Part shown: piece after piece, positions 10,380 to 19,208 of the stretch
Layout: each line of letters begins with the position of its first letter
How positions within the stretch are numbered: the first letter of the stretch is position 1
Source: Enterobacter sichuanensis
GTDB taxonomy: Bacteria; Pseudomonadota; Gammaproteobacteria; Enterobacterales; Enterobacteriaceae
DNA length: 64,000 nt
Reading direction: 5' to 3'
Assembly (NCBI RefSeq): GCF_002939185.1
Contig: NZ_POVL01000008.1
Coordinates: 1 to 64,000 of the forward strand
Position numbers and translations under genes: made by a program
Notes under the pieces: generated by a model
Told to the model about the DNA's origin: nothing
Databases searched by the model: none
The model's input: the letters and a program-made list of their open reading frames with translations, nothing else

Positions 10380-10502
10380 TTTTTAATTGAAGTGTAATGA
10401 ACTGATTTTCAATGATAATTTAATGGCTGTAAAAAAGAGGGTGAGAAAAGCGTTTTTAGATTTTTTGTATGAAAATCATAAAGTTGTTTAGATAATATTT
10501 CA
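10380..10502 (+). promoter_or_regulatory. Probable CRISPR leader (type I-F)
   Basis: This AT-rich, gene-free stretch abuts the first intact I-F repeat and ends in a run (TTTAGATAATATTT) like that expected of an I-F leader. An IHF-like site, AATCATAAAGTTG at 10474-10486, matches WATCAANNNNTTR with one mismatch. IHF assists spacer acquisition in type I-F and I-E systems. Leader status is inferred from position and base composition. Confidence 0.5.
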
Positions 10503-10590
10503 GTGCACTGCCGTACAGGCAGCTTAGAAATTACCATCCGGAACCATCTGATCGCAGTACTGGTGCACTGTTGTATCCGGGTTGTTCGCG
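10503..10590 (+). CRISPR. Orphan type I-F CRISPR array 1 (one spacer)
   Basis: A 28-nt repeat at 10503-10530 begins GTGCACTGCCGTACAGG and ends CTTAGAAA. It has the CTGCC-GTACA-GGCAG hairpin of type I-F repeats, the substrate of Cas6f. A 32-nt spacer follows (10531-10562), the standard I-F length. Exactly one 60-nt period later GTGCACTG recurs (10563-10570), but the rest of that second repeat is degenerate and the hairpin is lost. No cas gene lies nearby. The site, downstream of clpA, is where E. coli carries its I-F locus. Confidence 0.8.
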
Positions 10591-10715
10591 GATGGATCAA
10601 CTATCACGGCATCTCAGATAATAAAAGGCGAGTGGGACAGTTCATCTACCAGAGCAAGCGAATCATCTACAGATGGTTTAACCGCAAAGTTCTGCGGAGG
10701 GGCCTGACCGGGTAA
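10575..10715 (+). pseudogene. Group II intron reverse transcriptase, C-terminal fragment
   Basis: Read in the frame ending at the TAA at 10713-10715, this encodes about 46 residues with the maturase C-terminal pattern: VVRGWINYHGISDN, then a basic aromatic helix (GQFIYQSKRIIYRWFN), then LRRGLTG and stop. This matches the RG.Y.YYG..N......Y......W..R.S.R..L.W ending of bacterial group II intron-encoded proteins. The catalytic RT domain and the intron RNA domains V/VI are not recognisable around it. The similarity begins inside the degenerate second repeat of CRISPR array 1, so a rearrangement appears to have joined the two. Confidence 0.55.
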
Positions 10716-10855
10716 CCGGCGGGTCTACTCACCCGGAACCCCAATATACAGGCTTGCCGTACAATCACTGACGCCCTAACGCGGCGTACCCATCCATCAT
10801 GTGCAAAATAGTGTATCCTGTGTCCACAGGTTAAACAGAAAGAAGGTCGGTGCCA

Positions 10856-11179
10856 GTGGAAGAACATGATCTACACGCGTCAGGTTTTACAAAAAAGGAA
10901 ATCATAAGGATTAAACGTTACCTTGAAACCGGTGATTCACTGGACAGGGTTCTGTTAGATCTTTCCCGTTATTTCAAAATGTTCGTTTGGGTCACAATTA
11001 TTATGACCGTGATTACCATTCTCAGTTTCATTTTAGGCAGCACCGTACAGGCAATCTCAAGCGCGATAGCAGCAGTTTTCCTGTTTGTTGTTTTTCTCCT
11101 GGTGATGCCTGTTAAAGTTGGTTATAAATCCTGGAAGCTATTGAGAACGTATGTTAGCGATTTTGATCGTCGTGGGTGA
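10856..11179 (+). CDS. Small two-helix membrane protein, unknown function
   Basis: I do not recognise this family. The chosen GTG at 10856 lies 9 nt after AGAAGG (10841-10846) and gives 107 aa; a GTG at 10850 is in frame but only 3 nt from that sequence. The N-terminal 40 residues are charged and amphipathic (FTKKEIIRIKRYLETGDSLDRVL). Two hydrophobic segments follow, about 45-65 (VTIIMTVITILSFILG) and 68-90 (AAVFLFVVFLLVM), then a short basic tail. Base composition is clearly more AT-rich than the core genes on either side, which suggests transfer. An immunity-type protein is one possibility, but nothing in the sequence proves it. Confidence 0.6.
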   Translation: MEEHDLHASGFTKKEIIRIKRYLETGDSLDRVLLDLSRYFKMFVWVTIIMTVITILSFILGSTVQAISSAIAAVFLFVVFLLVMPVKVGYKSWKLLRTYVSDFDRRG

Positions 11180-11230
11180 GTCGCTCCAGTACCACCTTTG
11201 CACTGACTCCCCACCCTAAAACTTTCATGC

Positions 11231-11485
11231 TTAATTTGCCGGAAGATATCTGAATAACCGCCAGGCCTCGGCTTTGCCTGTCAATCCGAACACACCATAG
11301 ACGCTTGCCGCTAAAGTAGTGGCATTGTAAACGCCAAGACCAACATCACGACTAAATCCCTTGAACTCAGCAATGGGCATCGCGCTGTCTGCGAACATCC
11401 CCTGTGAGGCAGGTGCATTCAGCAATTGCCTGGCCGCTTCTCTGGATATCGTATTAAAAGCGTCACCGATGAGGATAGCTCCCAA
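11231..11485 (-). pseudogene. DUF4225-like protein, C-terminal fragment
   Basis: About 84 residues (GAILIGDAFNTISREAARQLL, then GLGVYNATTLAASVYGVFGL, then AWRLFRYLP, then stop) resemble the hydrophobic segment of DUF4225-domain proteins of enterobacteria. The reading frame has no plausible upstream half in the same frame: two stop codons lie just before it in the minus-strand sequence, and the C-terminus ends abruptly after RYLPAN. It is best read as a decayed remnant. DUF4225 domains can be the tip of polymorphic or type VI secretion toxins, but no PAAR or Rhs part is present. Family recall is from memory and should be verified. Confidence 0.45.
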
Positions 11486-11902
11486 GCTTACGGGCTTCGA
11501 GATTTATCATAGTGTCAGCCCACTGGCGCCTGTTCTGACCAGGAAAAAGCGCGATATCCATCAAAACATCCTTATGTATGATCCATAAACACAATTGGAC
11601 TTAAATTTATGGCAGATGCATAAAGCTCGATGCAACCATTTTTTAGAGAGCAGGAGCAAGAGGTTACCCCTGGGTTCACCGGGCTAGTCTGGTCAGTACA
11701 TTGGGGGTCTACGACGGAACCCCAGAAAATTCCGTCACTAAAGCTAAAAAACATCTGATTTGCATGACACTGAATAAATGGCGGGTTATTTGACAGAGTC
11801 CAGCATTAGAACCGTCGTTTTAATCGTTGTCACCCAACTGGTCGTTTGTGTGACAAGAGCCTGTCAGCAATTCTGTGTAACTGCCACGGAATATCGCCGC
11901 AA
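11486..11902. other. Accessory spacer region, no supported gene
   Basis: Only short frames are found here: a 60-residue one at 11572-11754 on the minus strand, a 32-residue one beginning near 11560 on the minus strand, and a 49-residue one from the ATG at 11778 on the plus strand that runs into the CRISPR repeat. None has a clear ribosome-binding site or a recognisable family. This is probably decayed DNA between the DUF4225 fragment and CRISPR array 2. No AT-rich leader is evident before array 2. Confidence 0.4.
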
Positions 11903-11990
11903 GTGCACTGCCGTACAGGCAGCTTAGAAACATAGGCATTGAAATGGATACTCAAGCACCTTATGCACTGCCGTGCAGGCAGCATAAAAA
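11903..11990 (+). CRISPR. Orphan type I-F CRISPR array 2 (one spacer)
   Basis: A repeat at 11903-11930 is identical at all 28 positions to the intact repeat of array 1. A 32-nt spacer (11931-11962) and a second repeat (11963-11990) follow. The second repeat differs at four positions but keeps the CTGCC-GTGCA-GGCAG hairpin, as is typical of a degenerate terminal repeat. Two repeats around one spacer, in the same orientation as array 1 about 1.4 kb away and without cas genes, match the flanking arrays of a type I-F locus whose cas operon has been lost. Confidence 0.88.
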
Positions 11991-12021
11991 AGCAAATAAA
12001 GAGGTTTTACATACTACCGCG

Positions 12022-12108
12022 TCGCCTGGCGGCGCTACGCTTGCATAGGCCTACAATGTGTTGTGCAATTTTGGCGTGTAGGCTGGGTAAGCGCAGCGCC
12101 ACCCGGCA
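12022..12108. repeat. Inverted REP pair (BIME) before infA
   Basis: Two REP-like elements face each other: GCCTGGCGGCGCTACGCTT...AGGCCTAC (12024-12054) and GTAGGCTGGGTAAGCGCAGCGCCACCCGGC (in two parts, 12077-12107). Both carry the GGCGCTACGCTT/AAGCGCAGCGCC core of enterobacterial REPs. They lie downstream of infA and may stabilise its mRNA 3' end. Confidence 0.7.
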
Positions 12109-12152
12109 AGAAAGGCGACTGTATAGTTAAGGGGAGGGTTTTCCATAAATTT

Positions 12153-12175
12153 AAGGCCGGGAAGAACCCGACCTT
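12153..12175 (-). terminator. Terminator of infA
   Basis: On the minus strand a 9-bp stem (AAGGTCGGG / CCCGGCCTT, one G-U pair) closes a 5-nt loop 36 bp after the infA stop. The following sequence (AAATTT) is only moderately U-rich. Confidence 0.6.
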
Positions 12176-12210
12176 ATTTAATATTCATCTGCCATTACAG
12201 GCGAAAACAA

Positions 12211-12429
<219 letters not shown>

Positions 12430-12713
12430 CTAATCCTCTGGGGTATCACTACCAAGTTTTGAACCGGCAAGATAATGCCGAAATTCATCTATTAAGTAAA
12501 GAATTGCGCGATTAAAACGCAGCAAAACAGTTTCGGCGCATTGCCCAAGCGTCACGGTACAACCGAACAGGAAGCGCATTCGTAAAGGGGAGACAACAGG
12601 ATAAACGTCAGGACGTTATCTGAAGCGAGGGTCCCAAACGGCGGCGGGGCAACAGGCAGAAGCTACTCTGCGGCATAATTATAACACCCTCACAAAAAAT
12701 ATGCGGAAAACAT

Positions 12714-13418
12714 TTAGGCATAGGGCATAAAGAGCGTTCTCGGGACCCAAAAGTCGCGCGGGAGCTTCTCCTGACGGCTGGCATCGAGATGCCCGATATA
12801 CTGGCGTCGCGGGATTTCAACGGCACCCAGCGAGGCCGTGTGTTCGTTGAGCACCTGACAATCGATCAGGCGTCCGCCGCATTGGGCAAAGGCCTGGCAG
12901 AAAACCAGCAGCGCGGTTTTCGAGGCGTTGACCGAACGAGAAAACATCGACTCGCCACAAAACAGCGTCCCCTGCGCCACGCCGTACATGCCGCCGACGA
13001 GCGTCCCATCTTGCCAGACCTCGATAGAGTGGGCGTAACCCAGCTCATGCAACTGGTGATAGGCGGTAATGATATCGCGGGTTATCCATGTCCCTTCATA
13101 GCGGTCTTCGGCACAGCCTTCTATAACCTGACCAAAGGCGTGATTCAGGGTGACACGGTACGGTGATTTTGCATGGAAACGCTTCATGCTGCGGCTCAGG
13201 TGAAACTGCTCTGGCCACAGCACGGCGCGGGGATCGGGAGACCACCATAAAATCGGGTCGCCGGGGGAAAACCACGGGAAAATGCCGCGCTGGTACGCCA
13301 TTAATAACCGCGCAGGACTAAGGTCACCGCCAAGGGCCAGCAGCCCATTGGGCTCGCGCAGCGCCCCCTCCGGCGAAGGGAACGCGATATTATGACGAGA
13401 AAGCTGGACCAGGCGCAT
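12714..13418 (-). CDS. aat: Leucyl/phenylalanyl-tRNA-protein transferase
   Basis: Aat transfers Leu or Phe from tRNA to proteins with N-terminal Arg or Lys, making the N-degrons that ClpS-ClpAP degrade. The 234-aa length equals E. coli. The family hallmarks are present: [21 protein letters not shown] (in parts, about 47-67), [22 protein letters not shown] and LIDCQ. It lies 45 bp downstream of cydC, at the end of the cydDC transcription unit. Confidence 0.96.
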   Translation of the reverse strand: MRLVQLSRHNIAFPSPEGALREPNGLLALGGDLSPARLLMAYQRGIFPWFSPGDPILWWSPDPRAVLWPEQFHLSRSMKRFHAKSPYRVTLNHAFGQVIEGCAEDRYEGTWITRDIITAYHQLHELGYAHSIEVWQDGTLVGGMYGVAQGTLFCGESMFSRSVNASKTALLVFCQAFAQCGGRLIDCQVLNEHTASLGAVEIPRRQYIGHLDASRQEKLPRDFWVPRTLFMPYA

Positions 13419-13463
13419 GACAGCAAAACTCCAGTACGCGAGTGAGGACGCTACAAATATAGT

Positions 13464-15185
13464 CTACAGACGCTGTTTAAACTGGTAGTAGCGACCCTGT
13501 TTCGTCAACAGCTCTGCGTGACTACCTTGCTCAATAATCTGTCCGTTGTCCATCACAATTATCCGATCAAAACTCGCCAGACCGCGCAGGCGGTGCGTGA
13601 CCATCAGCACGGTTTTCCCGCGCATCACATTCGCAAGCAGATCAAGGATTTGGCTCTCAGTTGTCGCGTCCAGCCCTTCGGTGGGTTCGTCGAGCAACAT
13701 CAGCGGGGCATCGTGCAGCAGCGCGCGCGCAATCGCCAGTCTGCGCAGCTCACCGCCGGAGAGTTGACGGCCGCCTTCACCCAGCCAGCTGTTTAATCCC
13801 TCGTCCTCAAGCAGCTTGTGCAGACCGACCTGCTCCAGCATGGCGCGAAGAGCGTCATCAGACGCGTGCGGTGCGGCCAGCAGCAGGTTATCACGCAGGG
13901 TGGCGCTAAACAGGTGTACGCGCTGTGGAACGACGCTGACGGTTTGACGCAGGGCCTGCTCGCTGAAATCTGTCAGCAACGTATTGTTAAAACGGATCTG
14001 GCCGCGCTGCGGATCCCAGGCACGGGTCAGCAGCTGCAGCAGCGTCGATTTACCGCACCCGGTACGGCCGAGGATCGCAATCCGCTCTCCGGCGTTAACA
14101 GACAGGTTGATGCTTTCCAGCGCGTTTTGCGCCTGTTTGTCGTAGGCGAAGGTGACATCATCCAGCGCCAGCGCAACCTGAGCTGGTACCGCGGTCTGTC
14201 CGGCACTGAATGTTACTTCAGGTTCCTGTTCGGCGATCTGGGTGATGCGCAGGGCTGAGGCGATGACCTGCCCCAGATGCTGGAAGGCGCCCGTCACGGG
14301 TGCCAGCGCTTCAAACGCGGCCAGCGCACAAAAAACGAAGAGGGCGATCAGGGGACCTGGCTGTGTATTTCCCCCGACACTCCCGGACGCCAGCCACAGC
14401 ATGGCAATCACCGCGATACCGCCAATGAGTGTCATCAGTGCCTGGGAAAACGCAGTCAGTTCCGACTGTCGGCGCTGAGCTTCATGCCAGTTCAGCTCCG
14501 TACTTTCCATACGCGCGCGATAGCGCCTGCTTGCACCGAAAATGGTCAGTTCTGCCTGGCCCTGAAGCCAGGAGGTCAACTGCTGGCGGTAATCTCCGCG
14601 CAGACGCGTCAGGTTTTCCCCGGTGGATTTCCCGGCGCGGTAAAAGAGCGGCGGCAGAATTATAAGCGTCAACAGCATGATCCCGCCCAGCGTGAGCGCA
14701 ACGGGAACATCCAGAAAAGACAATCCCAGCGTCACCACCACAATCACCACAAACGCGCCTGTAATCGGGGAGATCACGCGCAGATAAAGGTGATCCAGCG
14801 TGTCGACATCGGCAACGACACGGTTAAGTAGTTCACCCTGACGAAAACGCGCCAGCCCGGCAGGGGAGAGGGGCAGCAGTTTGCTGAAGGTGTAGATGCG
14901 CAGGTGCTGCAGCACGCGGAAAGTGGCGTCGTGGCTGACCAGCCGCTCAAAATAGCGTCCGGCAGTACGGGTGATGGCGGTACCGCGAACCCCGGCCGCC
15001 GGGAGCATATAGTTAAAGCTGTATAACCCGGCAACGCCCGCGACGGCAGAGGCTGACAGGAACCAGCCGGAAAGCGTGAGCAGACCAATGCTGGCGAGCA
15101 GAGTCACAATCGCCAGCACGATCCCCAGCGTCAGCATCCATTTGTGGCGTTTATAGAGCGCAAGATAAGGCAGCAGAGCACGCAT
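13464..15185 (-). CDS. cydC: Glutathione/cysteine exporter subunit CydC
   Basis: CydC is a half ABC transporter (six transmembrane helices plus an ATPase domain) of the CydDC heterodimer. CydDC moves thiols (cysteine, glutathione) across the inner membrane and is needed to assemble cytochrome bd. It is 573 aa as in E. coli. Walker A is GRTGCGKS, the signature motif LSGGELRR and Walker B LMLLDEP. Its start codon overlaps the cydD stop by one base at 15185. Confidence 0.96.
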   Translation of the reverse strand: MRALLPYLALYKRHKWMLTLGIVLAIVTLLASIGLLTLSGWFLSASAVAGVAGLYSFNYMLPAAGVRGTAITRTAGRYFERLVSHDATFRVLQHLRIYTFSKLLPLSPAGLARFRQGELLNRVVADVDTLDHLYLRVISPITGAFVVIVVVTLGLSFLDVPVALTLGGIMLLTLIILPPLFYRAGKSTGENLTRLRGDYRQQLTSWLQGQAELTIFGASRRYRARMESTELNWHEAQRRQSELTAFSQALMTLIGGIAVIAMLWLASGSVGGNTQPGPLIALFVFCALAAFEALAPVTGAFQHLGQVIASALRITQIAEQEPEVTFSAGQTAVPAQVALALDDVTFAYDKQAQNALESINLSVNAGERIAILGRTGCGKSTLLQLLTRAWDPQRGQIRFNNTLLTDFSEQALRQTVSVVPQRVHLFSATLRDNLLLAAPHASDDALRAMLEQVGLHKLLEDEGLNSWLGEGGRQLSGGELRRLAIARALLHDAPLMLLDEPTEGLDATTESQILDLLANVMRGKTVLMVTHRLRGLASFDRIIVMDNGQIIEQGSHAELLTKQGRYYQFKQRL

Positions 15186-16951
15186 CAGATGTCCTCCTGA
15201 CGGTTCGCCAGCAGGGCGGCAAACGGCCCCTGCGCGGCAACAAGAGAGGCGTAATCGCCTTGCTCAACAAGACGGCCATTTTCCATGACCCAGATCTGGT
15301 CCCAGTCGGCAAGACCTTCCAGCTGGTGGGTGACCATCAGGGTCGTTTGCTGGCGTGAGGCGGCGTTAAGCGCTTCCAGCACGCGCTGCTCACTGTGGGC
15401 ATCCAGGCTGGCTGCAGGCTCATCCAGCAGCATCAGCTGACATGGGTTAAGCAGCGCGCGGGCAACGGCTACACGCTGCGCCTGGCCAACAGACAGCCCG
15501 GCGGACTGGTCACCGACGACGGTGTCTACCCCTTGCGGGAGCAGCGGCAGAAACTCGCTGACCCAGGCGCGGTCGAGCACCGATTGCAGTTCATCTTCAC
15601 GCGCATCCGGACGCGCCAGAAGCACATTTTCACGTAGCGTGGAGGCAGGAAGCTGCGGGTTTTGTCCTACCCAACTGAGCTGTTTACGCCAGGCGTCAGG
15701 GTCGAGTTTACGCAACTCGGTTTTGTTTATTTGCAGCGAACCGGTGTAGGCCATAAAACCGGATAGCGCATTCAGTAACGAACTTTTCCCGGAACCGCTG
15801 GTGCCGACGAGCACCACGCGCTGTCCGGCCGGCAGGGTAAAGTTCAGCGGGCCTGCCAACACCTTACCTTCCGGCGAGAGGATGCAAAAATCCTGGGCCT
15901 CGACGGTCACGGGTTCTTTGGCATTTAGCATCACGTCACCCCGCTCCGGGTGTGCCAGCGGTGTTTCCAGGAACGTTTTCAGGCTGTCGGCCGCGCCAAC
16001 CGCCTGTGCTTTAGCGTGATAGAAGGTCCCCAAATCGCGAAGGGGCTGGAAAAATTCCGGGGCCAGGATCAGCGCCAGGAAACCGGCAGAAAGGGTCACT
16101 GCCGTGCCGTAATGGCCGAAATCCAGCGCACCGAGATAGGAGAAGCCGAAGTAGACGGCCACAAGGGCGATCGACAGCGAAGTAAAGAATTCCAGCACGC
16201 CTGAGGATAAGAAGGCGAGGCGTAACACTTCCATGGTGCGCTGGCGGAAATCCTGCGATGCCAGACGAATATTGTCGGTTTCCGCTTCACCGCGGCCAAA
16301 AATGCGTAACGTCTCCATGCCGCGCAGACGGTCAAGGAAATGGCCGCTTAAGCGACCCAATGCCAGGAAGTTACGGCGGTTGGCATCCGCCGCTCCCATC
16401 CCAACCAGCGCCATAAACAGGGGGATCAGCGGGGCGGTGCCCAGCAGAATCAGTGCTGCCATCCAGTTAACCGGGAAGATGGCGATCACAATCAACAGCG
16501 GAACGAAGACGGCAAGCGCCATTTGCGGCAAATAGCGCGCGTAATAGTCGTGCATATCGTCAATCTGCTCAAGGATCAGCGTCGCCCAGCTTCCGGCTGG
16601 TTTTCCCTGAATCCACGCCGGGCCGGCTTCCTGAAGCCTGTCGAGCACCTGACGACGGATCTCGTAGCGGATATGCTGTCCGGCATGAAAACCGACGCGT
16701 TCACGCAGCCAGACCACCCAGGCGCGCAGGATAAAAACCAGGATCAGGACAATAAAGGGCAGCAGGAGCGCCTCGCGGGGAATGTTCTCCATGATCATGT
16801 GATTGAGAATGCGGGCCAGCAGCCATGCCTGGGCAACAATCAACAGACCGCTAACAAATCCCAGCAGACGGGAAATGGTAAGCCAGCGGCGGGAAATAAC
16901 GCTTTGCTGTTTCAGCCAGCGTGTTAACTCTTGTTGACGGGTTTTTTCCAT
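15185..16951 (-). CDS. cydD: Glutathione/cysteine exporter subunit CydD
   Basis: This is the 588-aa partner of CydC, the same length as in E. coli. Six transmembrane segments lie in the first 330 residues. An ATPase domain follows with Walker A GTSGSGKSS, a signature motif LSVGQAQR that departs from the canonical LSGGQ as in the E. coli protein, and Walker B LMLLDEP. It is the first gene of cydD-cydC-aat on the minus strand and is preceded by the trxB terminator. Confidence 0.96.
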   Translation of the reverse strand: MEKTRQQELTRWLKQQSVISRRWLTISRLLGFVSGLLIVAQAWLLARILNHMIMENIPREALLLPFIVLILVFILRAWVVWLRERVGFHAGQHIRYEIRRQVLDRLQEAGPAWIQGKPAGSWATLILEQIDDMHDYYARYLPQMALAVFVPLLIVIAIFPVNWMAALILLGTAPLIPLFMALVGMGAADANRRNFLALGRLSGHFLDRLRGMETLRIFGRGEAETDNIRLASQDFRQRTMEVLRLAFLSSGVLEFFTSLSIALVAVYFGFSYLGALDFGHYGTAVTLSAGFLALILAPEFFQPLRDLGTFYHAKAQAVGAADSLKTFLETPLAHPERGDVMLNAKEPVTVEAQDFCILSPEGKVLAGPLNFTLPAGQRVVLVGTSGSGKSSLLNALSGFMAYTGSLQINKTELRKLDPDAWRKQLSWVGQNPQLPASTLRENVLLARPDAREDELQSVLDRAWVSEFLPLLPQGVDTVVGDQSAGLSVGQAQRVAVARALLNPCQLMLLDEPAASLDAHSEQRVLEALNAASRQQTTLMVTHQLEGLADWDQIWVMENGRLVEQGDYASLVAAQGPFAALLANRQEDI

Positions 16952-17011
16952 TGCGTACTTTGCAGGTGACGTTATTAGAAATTGGGCAGCGCAATGTTAC
17001 AACGGGGAGAC

Positions 17012-17040
17012 AATAAAGGCGACTTATCGCCGCCTTTATT
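17012..17040 (-). terminator. Terminator of trxB
   Basis: A perfect 10-bp inverted repeat (AATAAAGGCG / CGCCTTTATT) with a 9-nt loop lies 25 bp after the trxB stop on the minus strand, separating it from cydD. Confidence 0.75.
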
Positions 17041-17065
17041 TACGTTTGTTACTGACTTGTAAAGA

Positions 17066-18578
<1,513 letters not shown>

Positions 18579-19073
18579 ATGGTAGATAGCAAGAAGCGCC
18601 CTGGCAAAGATCTCGACCGTATCGATCGTAACATTCTTAATGAATTGCAAAAGGATGGGCGTATTTCCAACGTCGAGCTTTCAAAACGTGTGGGACTTTC
18701 CCCGACGCCATGCCTTGAGCGTGTGCGCCGACTGGAAAGACAGGGTTTTATTCAGGGCTATACAGCTCTGCTGAACCCGCATTATCTGGATGCCTCACTT
18801 CTGGTATTTGTTGAGATTACTCTGAATCGTGGTGCGCCGGATGTGTTTGAGCAATTTAACGCCGCTGTACAAAAACTTGAAGAAATTCAAGAGTGTCATC
18901 TGGTGTCCGGTGATTTCGACTACCTGTTGAAAACCCGTGTGCCTGATATGTCCGCCTACCGTAAGCTGCTGGGGGAAACCCTGCTGCGTCTGCCAGGCGT
19001 GAACGACACCCGTACCTATGTGGTGATGGAAGAGGTCAAACAGAGCAATCGTCTGGTTATTAAGACGCGCTAA
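18579..19073 (+). CDS. lrp: Leucine-responsive regulatory protein Lrp
   Basis: Lrp is a global transcription regulator of amino-acid metabolism, transport and fimbriae that senses leucine. The ATG at 18579 gives 164 aa, exactly as in E. coli; the frame is open to 18528 but the extension is leader. An N-terminal helix-turn-helix (about 30-52, ISNVELSKRVGLSPTPCLERVRR in parts) is followed by the RAM/AsnC ligand-binding domain (about 70-150). A terminator stem follows the gene. Confidence 0.98.
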   Translation: MVDSKKRPGKDLDRIDRNILNELQKDGRISNVELSKRVGLSPTPCLERVRRLERQGFIQGYTALLNPHYLDASLLVFVEITLNRGAPDVFEQFNAAVQKLEEIQECHLVSGDFDYLLKTRVPDMSAYRKLLGETLLRLPGVNDTRTYVVMEEVKQSNRLVIKTR

Positions 19074-19113
19074 CACGGAACAGGTGCAAAATCAGCGTAG
19101 TTTGATTACACTC

Positions 19114-19129
19114 CTGTTAATCCATACAG
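19114..19129 (+). promoter_or_regulatory. LexA box upstream of ftsK
   Basis: CTGT, 8 bp, ACAG forms a perfect LexA (SOS) operator core 80 bp upstream of the ftsK start. E. coli ftsK is the SOS gene dinH and has an operator in the same place, so LexA control is well supported. Confidence 0.85.
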
Positions 19130-19130
19130 C

Positions 19131-19158
19131 AACAGTGCCGGGGAGTCCCGGCGCTGTT
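19131..19158 (+). terminator. Terminator of lrp
   Basis: A 12-bp stem (AACAGTGCCGGG / CCCGGCGCTGTT, one G-U pair) with a 4-nt loop is followed by GTCCGTTTTA. It lies directly after the LexA box, between lrp and ftsK. Confidence 0.6.
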
Positions 19159-19208
19159 GTCCGTTTTAGCAAACAGGCAGGATATGCCTGATACCTGGAG
19201 AGCCTTTC

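Noticed and set aside
10741-10765. A GCTTGCCGTACAATC stretch resembling part of the I-F repeat
   Set aside because: Only nine consecutive bases match and neither the hairpin nor the 60-nt periodicity is kept.
11043-11053. An 11-nt match (CCGTACAGGCA) to the I-F repeat core inside the small membrane-protein gene
   Set aside because: Flanks on both sides do not match the repeat, the hairpin arms are missing, and the stretch is in a coding frame (STVQAIS). Chance or distant gene conversion is more likely than a CRISPR remnant.
11778-11927. A 49-codon frame running into CRISPR repeat 2, considered as a remnant of cas6f
   Set aside because: The peptide shows no Cas6f motif, there is no Shine-Dalgarno, and the frame ends inside the repeat.
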